A DNA stretch of 5,228 nt from CAYWFU01 sp964457585 (GTDB lineage: Bacteria > JACRDZ01): assembly GCA_964457585.1 (NCBI GenBank), contig CAYWFU010000124.1, positions 1 to 5,228 of the forward strand, read 5' to 3'. Below are positions 1-5,228 of this stretch, in pieces (position 1 is the stretch's first letter; each line of letters begins with the position of its first letter). The position numbers were made by a program, and so were the translations under genes. The notes beneath the pieces were generated by a model. It was not told where the DNA came from. It saw only the letters and a list, made by a program, of their open reading frames with translations, and did not search any database.

Positions 1-88
1 TACTTTTTAATATCGTTTTTTAAAAAAATTCCAAAATTGATTTGACCCAGTCTGAAGGCCATAGGTGTTAAATTAAGAATAACTTACC

Positions 89-1102
89 TTATTCAAAATA
101 AAGCGTTCTAATCAGATTTTCTGCTTCTTTGCTATATTCTGTTTTCCCTTCTTTATCCATAATAATTATATAATTATAATTTTCTTTAGCTTTGCTTTTG
201 TCTCCTATTGTTGCATAGATTTTGCCTATTTCTAATCGTAATTTTAAAGAATTGGGATTATTTTTAATCCCTTTTTCCATTACTTCAATCTGTTTTTTAT
301 GATCATTTGTACCCATATATTCAGCAAAAGCTAATTCAATATAAGCATCTACAAACTTAGGATCAATTTTAATCGCTTTTTCAAGTTCTTTTTTAGCCGG
401 AGCATATAATTGTGCAATATTGTAACTTTTACCTTTTTTATAATATTCCTCAGCTGTACCGCTTCCTGAAGTTTGTGAAACTTTATATTCAGTCATAATA
501 GACTGGATTTTAGTTAATAATGTATTTGACATTGATTTCATCCTATTATTCAGGTCTGATTCTGAAACCTGTTCAGGAAATAATTTGTAAAGATTACCGC
601 TTTCAATATATGAAAATTTTAATTCAATAAAATATGCCTTATTTTCAGGATCATAAGAATAACTTAGAATTATAATGCCATTTATATCCATAGGCATGTT
701 CAAAATAAATTTGGGAGAGAGTTCAATTGATTTTTCAGAAATTTTTGCTTCTTTCATTTTTTTAATAAAAACATCCTGGCCGTAAAATTGGATATTTTTC
801 ATATTAAAAAAAGCACCTGTAATTATTTTAAATATTTTATCTTCAAAGGAGGGGATTGGTGTTTGTCCCTTTTTTGGAATAGATACTATTCCCATCCAAA
901 AAATTTTATCCAGTTCAAGAGATTTATTATCCAATTCATCAGGTGAATTTGTATCCGGGACGAGCATATTCCTAGGTATCTTTTCATCCAGAGTTTTTTT
1001 TTCTTTTGTACTGCGATATTTTGATTCAGAATAAACAATATTATGTGAGATTAAAATAATGAAGATAAATAGAATTCTGATTATTTTTGGATTTTGTTTC
1101 AT
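89..1102 (-). CDS. Exported tetratricopeptide-repeat protein, function unknown
   Basis: A 337-aa protein that I do not recognise as a named family. Residues 1-25 form a Sec signal peptide: a basic start (MKQNPK), a hydrophobic core at about 8-19, and a likely cleavage after VYS (25). No lipobox cysteine is visible, so it is probably periplasmic or loosely tied to the outer membrane. Residues 26-65 are charged and likely disordered. Residues 66-205 form an alpha/beta region with no motif I can name. A short Ser/Gly/Thr linker (209-216) leads into about three TPR units (217-335), for example around YYKKGKSYNIAQLYAPAKKE and the IDP and NNP turns. TPRs bind partner proteins. The start is supported by GGAGGGA (1107-1113), four bases from the ATG. 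It lies downstream of the DUF2723 and PP-loop genes on the same strand, and its spacer appears to carry an inserted repeat. Its role is unknown. Confidence 0.85.
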   Translation of the reverse strand: MKQNPKIIRILFIFIILISHNIVYSESKYRSTKEKKTLDEKIPRNMLVPDTNSPDELDNKSLELDKIFWMGIVSIPKKGQTPIPSFEDKIFKIITGAFFNMKNIQFYGQDVFIKKMKEAKISEKSIELSPKFILNMPMDINGIIILSYSYDPENKAYFIELKFSYIESGNLYKLFPEQVSESDLNNRMKSMSNTLLTKIQSIMTEYKVSQTSGSGTAEEYYKKGKSYNIAQLYAPAKKELEKAIKIDPKFVDAYIELAFAEYMGTNDHKKQIEVMEKGIKNNPNSLKLRLEIGKIYATIGDKSKAKENYNYIIIMDKEGKTEYSKEAENLIRTLYFE

Positions 1103-1118
1103 TTTATCCCTCCAATAA

Positions 1119-1367
1119 GGTCTAAAGGAAATGTCAAAAATTAACCACAGAGAACACAGAGAAACTTTTAAATAGTAATGAGTTAGAAGACTTTTTATGT
1201 TCTCCCCCTTTGTGCCCTCTAAATTATTAGCTTATTAAGTTATTTAAAATATAAAAAAAAGCATGAGACCACAGAGATTTTTTAAGATTTTAAAATAAAC
1301 TCTGTGCTCTCTGTGGTTCATATTTTTCCCCTTTTTTTCATGTTACTTTTGACAGTACTGGTCTAAA
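1119..1367. repeat. Palindromic element in the spacer, flanked by 8-bp direct repeats
   Basis: Seen directly: GGTCTAAA occurs at 1119-1126 and again at 1360-1367. Exactly five bases inside each copy lies an inverted pair, TGTCAAAA (1132-1139) and TTTTGACA (1347-1354). Further in, AACCACAGAGAACACAGAG (1143-1161) pairs with the complement of 1300-1318 at 18 of 19 positions. The symmetric layout fits a small non-coding mobile element with a target-site duplication. It fills nearly the whole 268-bp gap and has no coding capacity. The ACCACAGAG-type sequence resembles a dispersed palindromic repeat found in many bacterial genomes. That resemblance is from memory. Confidence 0.6.
1268..1317. repeat. 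Inner hairpin copy of the ACCACAGAGA repeat
   Basis: ACCACAGAGA (1268-1277) is perfectly complementary to TCTCTGTGGT (1308-1317) across a 30-nt loop. A degraded partner of the outer arm lies at about 1198-1222 (CTTTGTGCCCTCT). The element therefore reads as two head-to-head hairpins in series, forward-reverse-forward-reverse, instead of one long stem. Confidence 0.55.
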
Positions 1368-1370
1368 AGC

Positions 1371-2372
1371 TTATCCTTCAAGTTCAAACTGTTTAATATT
1401 CTCTTTAGTAAAAACAGGAGGTTCGATAATTTCCTGTTTTTCCATGTATTTATATATAACTTCAAATGATTTTTCTGCTTTTGCGTAATAAGCGCACAAC
1501 CCTGCTGCTTCTTTTTGTGTTACTATATCTCCGCCCCCAGGTATTATTATAAATGGTCCTGGTTTTTCATCTGCCAGACTAATAGCGCCATCATTGGAGG
1601 AAACATACTGCTCCAGACGTGAATTTTCTTCCTCATTTTTCCCGACAATTATTTTATAATTTGATGAGGATCTGAAATGTCTGCCAATACGCAGTAAATG
1701 AATATTTTTTATGGAAGTATCTTCCTTAAATTCAAATAGATCTTTTAGTTTTACGACAAAATTTTTATCTGTAAGAAGACAACCGCTGCCTCCGCACATA
1801 TAATCATTAAAATTATTCTCAACAGCTAATGATATTTGTTCTTTACGGCTTCTGCCTTTTATTGCCAGCAAGCGCTGACGGTCAACTATTCTTTCGTATT
1901 CTGGAATAGTAGGCGGTAGAAGTTTAGCAGATAATGGACGTAAAATAAGTCCCTTTAATTCTGTTTCACGTTCAATAATAATTAAAGCATCTTTGCGTTG
2001 AGATTTAGGCCTTTGTCCAAGTACTTCTCCTGTAATAATAAAACTGGCTCCGCATTCGTTCATATACGATTTTGCTTTTCTTAACATGAAAATACGGCAA
2101 TCAATGCAGGGATTTAAATTTTTACCATATCCGAAACGCGGATTTTTTATTATTTCAATATATTCATTCCCTGTTGGTAATATTTTAAGCGGTACACCAA
2201 GCTGTTCACTCATTGCTTTTGCTTCATGTCTGCAGCTATTTTTTTTATTACATGTGCAAAATGGAGAAACAAAATTGATTGCTTCAATTTCAATCCCCTG
2301 ATCCATGAGAATTTTTATTGCTAAAGTACTATCAAGTCCTCCTGATAATAAAGCAATTGCTTTTTTATTCAT
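1371..2372 (-). CDS. PP-loop tRNA thiolation-type enzyme with NFACT-R (DUF814)-like C-terminal domain
   Basis: A 333-aa cytoplasmic protein. Residues 5-200 form an ATP-pyrophosphatase domain with the PP-loop SGGLDS (10-15), which adenylates a substrate carbonyl. Cysteine groups follow: C39-x-C41-x5-C47, then NPCIDC (C89, C92), then CGGSGC (C193, C198). The second and third groups sit where MnmA has its two catalytic cysteines, NPDxxCN and STGxC. This suggests persulfide-based sulfur transfer to a tRNA uridine. GEVLGQRPKSQ (115-125) is another conserved-looking block. The MnmA C-terminal domains are absent. Instead, residues 226-256 (IGRHFRSSS, then IIVGKNEEEN) resemble the NFACT-R/DUF814 domain, predicted to bind RNA. 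Database entries of this type are often called thiamine biosynthesis or tRNA methyltransferase, which is probably misleading. It is translationally coupled to the upstream membrane-protein gene. The thiolation class is fairly sure; the target nucleotide is unknown. Confidence 0.88.
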   Translation of the reverse strand: MNKKAIALLSGGLDSTLAIKILMDQGIEIEAINFVSPFCTCNKKNSCRHEAKAMSEQLGVPLKILPTGNEYIEIIKNPRFGYGKNLNPCIDCRIFMLRKAKSYMNECGASFIITGEVLGQRPKSQRKDALIIIERETELKGLILRPLSAKLLPPTIPEYERIVDRQRLLAIKGRSRKEQISLAVENNFNDYMCGGSGCLLTDKNFVVKLKDLFEFKEDTSIKNIHLLRIGRHFRSSSNYKIIVGKNEEENSRLEQYVSSNDGAISLADEKPGPFIIIPGGGDIVTQKEAAGLCAYYAKAEKSFEVIYKYMEKQEIIEPPVFTKENIKQFELEG

Positions 2373-2387
2373 TTACAAATTACCTCC
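2373..2387 (-). promoter_or_regulatory. Ribosome binding site inside the upstream gene, with abutting stop and start
   Basis: On the minus strand, GGAGG (2387-2383) lies within the last codons of the membrane-protein gene (the Gly-Gly-Asn-Leu end). It is followed by TAA (2375-2373) and then directly by the ATG at 2372-2370. The intergenic distance is zero. This fixes the start of the PP-loop gene and indicates translational coupling on one mRNA. Confidence 0.85.
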
Positions 2388-4430
2388 GCCTTTAAGCATT
2401 TTAATTACCCTTTTGGCATATTCTGCATCTTTGCTGTTATTATCAAATAGCAGAGAACGCTCTAATAATTGAATAGACACTTCTTTCATTCCTAAAATTT
2501 CATAAGCCTGTGCCAGATTTCTATAAATGTATGGTTCATCAGGAGTTATAGCCAGAGCCTGTTTTAATAAAGAAATACCTTGAAGTATTAGTTTACGATA
2601 ATCAATATAAACACCAGCCTCAAACAGATGACCTGAAACATACACTGATGATATTTCTCTTACACGATTGTCCTTAAAAACCTCACCCTCTCTGAAAAGC
2701 TCTCGATATACATAATAACGAAAAATATCCCGTCCAACAATTCTAGGTGGATTTGGTGCTGAAGAAACCTTACCAATAATTCCTGTTTCTTTAAGAGGAT
2801 AACTTTTTGTTTCAGCAGGTGTTCTAAAATTACTAAAATAAATCGGTCTTTCCGGATTTTTTAACATAATTGTCTGAGTAGCAATATCTGCTATTAAAAA
2901 TAGATTATATGCATTATATCCTGATAATCTAGGATATTCTATATTAACTTCAGGATGATTGTTTTTTACCTGTTTACTATGCCATGGAAGAGAAAGCAGT
3001 CGCTGATGAACCACAATAACATCCTTGCGTCTTCCTTCAACATGGGTCAGATACCATAAAGGGAATGTATCCTGGGCTAAAAAAGTGAAAAGAACACCAT
3101 TCCTTTCAGTTGAACGCAGCATATTCATTCCATAGTCATAAGCAAAATAATGCTTAACATGATTATGTCCTGGATATCCATAACTATAGGGTAAGATAGG
3201 TAAAAGACAAACAAAAGCAGTGAGTACAAAAGCAGCTATTTTTTTTGCCGGTGCTGGTGTGTTGAGAATTAGTTCGATTATATCCGCAACATAAGAAAAT
3301 CCCATACCCATCCATATTGCCAATGTGAAATGCAATGGTATATAAAATGTCTGGAGAAGCAAGGGCAGTTCATAAGGTATTGGAGGATCAATAATAAGTA
3401 AAAAACCAACTGAGTAAGAAACAAAAAGACAGGATATAAATACAAAATGCTTAATATTAAGCTTATATTGTTTCCAGATTCCAAACAGTACCGGAATTAC
3501 AAAAATTGGTGTAAATTGATGAGATAAATCAAAGAAAGGGATTTTTTTCAAAAATTCAGGAAATGATGAACCAAAACCTGGTGTCCCTCCATATTGTCTT
3601 CTTAAAAATACATCCTGAAAACCAAACCATGTTTCAGGATCACCCCAATCAATTGTTGGATTATTTACTGATCTTACTGGAAGATAAAAAAATACAAGAA
3701 ATCCAATACACCACATGAATAATAAGATTGCACTGTTTTTTAATGTTATTAATGCATTTTCTGCGCTGGTAGGATCTAATAGTATTTTATAGTCATTTGC
3801 AAAAATAAAATATAAAAATGCAACTACAAAAAGCACAGCAACTTGATGCACTCCAAATGATAATCCATAGATCATTGAAAATGCATAGAGATAACCCATA
3901 CGACGCAAACTGTATTTTTCATAAATATTAGTATATGGTTCATCCAGACTTTTCTGCCATTTTAATAACATAAAAACCTGTAAAGCGACAAAAAATGTAC
4001 TCATTGAGTAGACTTCATCTATTATAGATAAATCCCATTGCACACTCGAAAAAGCAAATACCAATGCAGCAGTAGCAGCAGCAAGTATTGATGGACGGGC
4101 TTTTGAATTTTCAAATAAAAGTAAAATTATAAAATAAAGCAAAAGCACTATCCCTGCGCCAAAATAAGCAGATAAGGATACAACTCTAAATGCAATATTT
4201 GATATAGGAATAAAGGTGAAAATTTTTCCAAATAATGTATAAAGCGGGTATCCTGGAGGATGAGCATCTCCCAATACATAACTAATAGTTATAAATTCAC
4301 CGCTGTCTTCAAAGCTTACTGTTGGAGACATAGTTTTTAAATATCCGGCAAAAGCGATTATATATATTAAAATAGCGACTAAATATTTTTTTTCCTGATA
4401 ACTTAATTTTTGAAAAATTTTTTTTATCAT
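2373..4430 (-). CDS. DUF2723 / TMEM260-like integral membrane protein with C-terminal TPRs (putative GT-C glycosyltransferase)
   Basis: A 685-aa inner-membrane protein. After a first membrane helix (about 16-33) it carries the DUF2723 signature SFEDSGEF (39-46) and GDAHPPGYPLY (54-64). DE at 138-139, H195 in GVHQ and WGDP (262-265) follow. About ten hydrophobic segments run to residue 415. The acidic pair in the first outside loop is typical of GT-C enzymes, which take sugars from polyprenyl-phosphate donors. The animal relative TMEM260 is reported to be a protein O-mannosyltransferase. Transfer of a sugar to an exported protein or lipid is therefore plausible here but inferred. Residues 420-600 form a soluble region, and 605-680 hold two TPR-like units that could recognise the acceptor. 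The start has a modest GGGA site ten bases upstream and a strong promoter just beyond. It is first in an operon with the PP-loop gene. The family is clear; the substrate is unknown. Confidence 0.9.
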   Translation of the reverse strand: MIKKIFQKLSYQEKKYLVAILIYIIAFAGYLKTMSPTVSFEDSGEFITISYVLGDAHPPGYPLYTLFGKIFTFIPISNIAFRVVSLSAYFGAGIVLLLYFIILLLFENSKARPSILAAATAALVFAFSSVQWDLSIIDEVYSMSTFFVALQVFMLLKWQKSLDEPYTNIYEKYSLRRMGYLYAFSMIYGLSFGVHQVAVLFVVAFLYFIFANDYKILLDPTSAENALITLKNSAILLFMWCIGFLVFFYLPVRSVNNPTIDWGDPETWFGFQDVFLRRQYGGTPGFGSSFPEFLKKIPFFDLSHQFTPIFVIPVLFGIWKQYKLNIKHFVFISCLFVSYSVGFLLIIDPPIPYELPLLLQTFYIPLHFTLAIWMGMGFSYVADIIELILNTPAPAKKIAAFVLTAFVCLLPILPYSYGYPGHNHVKHYFAYDYGMNMLRSTERNGVLFTFLAQDTFPLWYLTHVEGRRKDVIVVHQRLLSLPWHSKQVKNNHPEVNIEYPRLSGYNAYNLFLIADIATQTIMLKNPERPIYFSNFRTPAETKSYPLKETGIIGKVSSAPNPPRIVGRDIFRYYVYRELFREGEVFKDNRVREISSVYVSGHLFEAGVYIDYRKLILQGISLLKQALAITPDEPYIYRNLAQAYEILGMKEVSIQLLERSLLFDNNSKDAEYAKRVIKMLKGGGNL

Positions 4431-4468
4431 TTATAGATGATCCCTTTCTTGAAGTTATTTAAGCTCAT

Positions 4469-4497
4469 ATTATATATCATATTTTTTTTCTTGACAA
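4469..4497 (-). promoter_or_regulatory. Sigma-70-like promoter for the DUF2723 operon
   Basis: On the minus strand, a -35 of TTGTCA (4497-4492, one mismatch to consensus) and a perfect -10 of TATAAT (4474-4469) are separated by exactly 17 bases, mostly A/T. Transcription would start near 4462, giving a leader of about 30 nt before the ATG at 4430. Confidence 0.75.
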
Positions 4498-4580
4498 ATA
4501 TATTCTGATATTCTCAGAAATTTCCCATTAAGCATTTTTTGAACTCTTAGTACAGCTCCACAGAATTAAGTCTACAAAAA

Positions 4581-4612
4581 CTAGATCCCCGATAAAACAT
4601 GTCGGGGATGAC
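4581..4612 (-). repeat. 32-nt hairpin repeat, copy 1, inside the MITE-like element
   Basis: ATCCCCGA (4585-4592) pairs with TCGGGGAT (4602-4609) over a 9-nt loop. The 32-nt unit directly abuts the left terminal repeat. Read on the minus strand, it matches copy 2 at 25 of 32 positions. Confidence 0.7.
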
Positions 4613-4625
4613 ATGCAGGAGGTTT

Positions 4626-4657
4626 GTCATTCCCGCAATCTTTTAGCGGGAATCCAG
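4626..4657 (+). repeat. 32-nt hairpin repeat, copy 2, inside the MITE-like element
   Basis: ATTCCCGC (4629-4636) pairs with GCGGGAAT (4646-4653) over a 9-nt loop, the same geometry as copy 1 but in the opposite orientation. The GTCATTCCCG...CGGGAATCCAG form resembles a short palindromic repeat dispersed in many bacterial genomes. That family link is recalled, not tested. It has only a loosely T-rich tail, so it is a weak terminator candidate at best. Confidence 0.7.
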
Positions 4658-4721
4658 ATTTTATTTTTTAACTTATCCTTAAACCTTCTTTTTGTATACT
4701 TAATTCTGTGGAGCTGTACTA

Positions 4722-4795
4722 AGTCCACAGTCCATAGTCCATAGACCACAGTAAATAAAGGATTTCTGTAGACTATGGACTGTGGACTGCGGGCT
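4722..4795. repeat. Palindrome made of heptamers (consensus AGTCCAY)
   Basis: The left arm (4722-4751) reads as four 7-mers plus AG: AGTCCAC, AGTCCAT, AGTCCAT, AGACCAC. The right arm (4766-4795), on the other strand, reads AGCCCGC, AGTCCAC, AGTCCAT, AGTCTAC plus AG. In register the arms match at 25 of 30 positions around a 14-nt loop. Shifted by one heptamer they share a perfect 18-bp pair (4722-4739 with 4771-4788). It overlaps the end of the MITE-like element by two bases. Confidence 0.7.
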
Positions 4796-4845
4796 AAATT
4801 CCCTTTTTGTGGAATTTCTGTGATATTCTGATAAAATATTTACAC

Positions 4846-4874
4846 TTGACAAAATAAATATTGCAAGTTACTAT
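4846..4874 (+). promoter_or_regulatory. Promoter for the plus-strand exported protein gene
   Basis: A perfect -35 of TTGACA (4846-4851), a 17-base spacer and a -10 of TACTAT (4869-4874, four of six matches). The predicted start near 4881 gives a leader of about 72 nt. It points away from the DUF2723 promoter, so the intergenic region serves two divergent units. Confidence 0.65.
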
Positions 4875-4882
4875 TTATCTAT

Positions 4883-4909
4883 AATTAAATTCATTTAATT
4901 AAATTCATT
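4883..4909 (+). repeat. 13-bp tandem direct repeat in the leader
   Basis: AATTAAATTCATT occurs at 4883-4895 and again at 4897-4909, one base apart. The junction also forms the palindrome TTTAATTAAA (4894-4903). It lies just after the predicted transcription start. It could be an operator for a regulator or a simple slippage duplication in AT-rich DNA. Confidence 0.5.
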
Positions 4910-4941
4910 CCCCATAGTTTTTTTATAAATATCTAATAATT

Positions 4942-4946
4942 AGGAG
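4942..4946 (+). promoter_or_regulatory. Ribosome binding site deciding the start at 4953
   Basis: AGGAG lies six bases before the ATG at 4953. It matters because the signal-peptide core begins about 60 codons later, and no in-frame ATG, GTG or TTG occurs between. This start is therefore the best supported one. Confidence 0.7.
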
Positions 4947-4952
4947 AAAAAT

Positions 4953-5228
4953 ATGGGAATAATATATCTCTCCTTTTTAAAAATAAAGCAATCATTTCCA
5001 TGTAAAAATTACATTTTTATCTGGAAGTGCCAAGAATACCCTGCAGTTTACTGCAGGGATGAATTTGGCACAAATATAAATAATAAAATATTCCTATCAG
5101 AGACAGAAGATACCTCGCAGCTTGCTGCGAGGTTCTTCATTTTACTTCTTTTAATCATCCTGATTCCATCCAGAATTTATTCAGATACATATGTAGGCGG
5201 AAGAATATCTTCTGATATAATATGGACA
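4953..5228 (+). CDS. Exported protein, possible beta-helix surface protein, N-terminal part only
   Basis: The frame is open for 92 codons to the window edge, so this is a partial gene. Residues 1-60 begin MGIIYLSFLKIKQSF and include two stretches encoded by GC-rich hairpins (about 25-40 and 52-62). Residues 61-77 (FFILLLLIILIPSRIYS) form a strong signal-peptide core and likely cleavage site, with a mature start of DTYVGGRISSDIIWT. That opening resembles secreted right-handed beta-helix or adhesin-like proteins, but only 15 mature residues are visible, so the function is a tentative inference. A signal peptide with a 60-residue leading segment is unusual. The likely explanation is in-frame insertion of palindromic repeats between the start codon and the hydrophobic core. 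A promoter and ribosome binding site fit this start. It is transcribed divergently from the DUF2723 operon. Confidence 0.72.
   Translation, partial: MGIIYLSFLKIKQSFPCKNYIFIWKCQEYPAVYCRDEFGTNINNKIFLSETEDTSQLAARFFILLLLIILIPSRIYSDTYVGGRISSDIIWT
5027..5071. repeat. Palindromic repeat A within the 5' coding region
   Basis: The outer stem GTGCCAA (5027-5033) pairs with TTGGCAC (5065-5071). The inner stem CCCTGCAG (5039-5046) pairs with CTGCAGGG (5051-5058) over the loop TTTA. Short unpaired stretches separate the two stems. It is far richer in GC than its surroundings and is read in frame as part of the exported protein. Confidence 0.75.
5106..5138. repeat. Palindromic repeat B within the 5' coding region
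   Basis: GAAGA (5106-5110) pairs with TCTTC (5134-5138). The core stem CCTCGCAG (5113-5120) pairs with CTGCGAGG (5125-5132) over the loop CTTG. It has the same plan as repeat A: an 8-bp stem ending in GCAG and a 4-base loop. It encodes TSQLAAR directly before the signal-peptide core. Confidence 0.75.

Larger units (their letters stand above)
4546..4723. mobile_element. MITE-like element with 35-bp terminal inverted repeats
   Basis: Positions 4546-4580 are the reverse complement of 4689-4723 at 34 of 35 positions; the exception is C at 4572 against A in the partner. The ends begin CTTAGTACAGCTCCACAG. Similarity stops abruptly at both inner and outer borders. The 178-bp unit has no useful reading frame, so any movement would need a transposase from elsewhere. 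TA at 4548-4549 and at 4720-4721 would suit a TA target duplication, as used by IS630/Tc1-type elements, but this is a guess. It lies between the two divergent promoters without disrupting either. Confidence 0.75.

Noticed and set aside
77..94. GAATAA/TTATTC hairpin at the stop of the TPR-protein gene as a terminator
   Set aside because: The stem is six weak base pairs, it overlaps the stop codon, and only a mixed A/T tail follows. Nothing else in 1-88 suggests a terminator or gene.
1109..1137. TTGACA on the minus strand (1137-1132) as a promoter for the TPR-protein gene
   Set aside because: A 17-base spacer places the -10 on TGGAGG, the ribosome binding site. No acceptable -10 lies at 16-18 bases.
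2086..2301. 71-codon plus-strand open frame
   Set aside because: It lies wholly inside and antisense to the PP-loop gene, whose motifs are unmistakable. It has no ribosome binding site or recognisable sequence.
3278..3484. 68-codon minus-strand open frame
   Set aside because: It is an alternative frame inside the DUF2723 gene. Its hydrophobic translation is a by-product of the membrane-segment coding DNA.
4491..4519. TTGACA on the plus strand as a second promoter
   Set aside because: No -10-like hexamer follows at 16-18 bases. The sequence is better explained as the complement of the minus-strand -35.
4581..4657. The two hairpins as a CRISPR array or tRNA-like structure
   Set aside because: There are only two copies, they are inverted instead of direct, there is no regular spacer, and there is no cloverleaf or CCA end.
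4585..4680. MITE-internal hairpins as rho-independent terminators
   Set aside because: Neither stem is followed at once by a clean T tract on either strand, and no gene ends next to them because both flanking genes start here.

Overview
The window is AT-rich and compact. It looks like a Gram-negative bacterium, probably an uncultured or anaerobic lineage whose intergenic DNA carries many palindromic repeats. The evidence is two genes with Sec-type signal peptides, a GT-C-type membrane protein of a family seen in such lineages, and four separate clusters of inverted repeats. I cannot name a phylum from the sequence alone.

Minus strand, positions 4497 down to 89: a clear sigma-70-like promoter (4469-4497) drives a 685-aa DUF2723/TMEM260-like membrane protein with C-terminal TPRs. 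Its TAA stop abuts the ATG of a 333-aa PP-loop tRNA-thiolation-type enzyme with a C-terminal NFACT-R/DUF814-like domain. After a 268-bp gap comes a 337-aa exported TPR protein. Almost the whole gap is a palindromic element (1119-1367) flanked by 8-bp direct repeats. Removing it would leave a 27-bp gap, so all three genes may once have formed one tight operon.

Intergenic region 4431-4952: promoters diverge from its two ends. Between them lie a 178-bp MITE-like element with 35-bp terminal inverted repeats (4546-4723), which holds two inverted copies of a 32-nt hairpin, and a palindrome built from heptamers (4722-4795).

Plus strand, 4846 to the right edge: a promoter, a 13-bp tandem repeat, a good ribosome binding site and the first 92 codons of an exported, possibly beta-helix surface protein, cut by the window end. 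Two GC-rich hairpin elements lie in frame between its start codon and its signal-peptide core. This placement is the oddest feature of the window.

I see no CRISPR array, RNA gene, transposase or recognisable defence system. The interest lies in how palindromic repeats have colonised both spacers and coding sequence.
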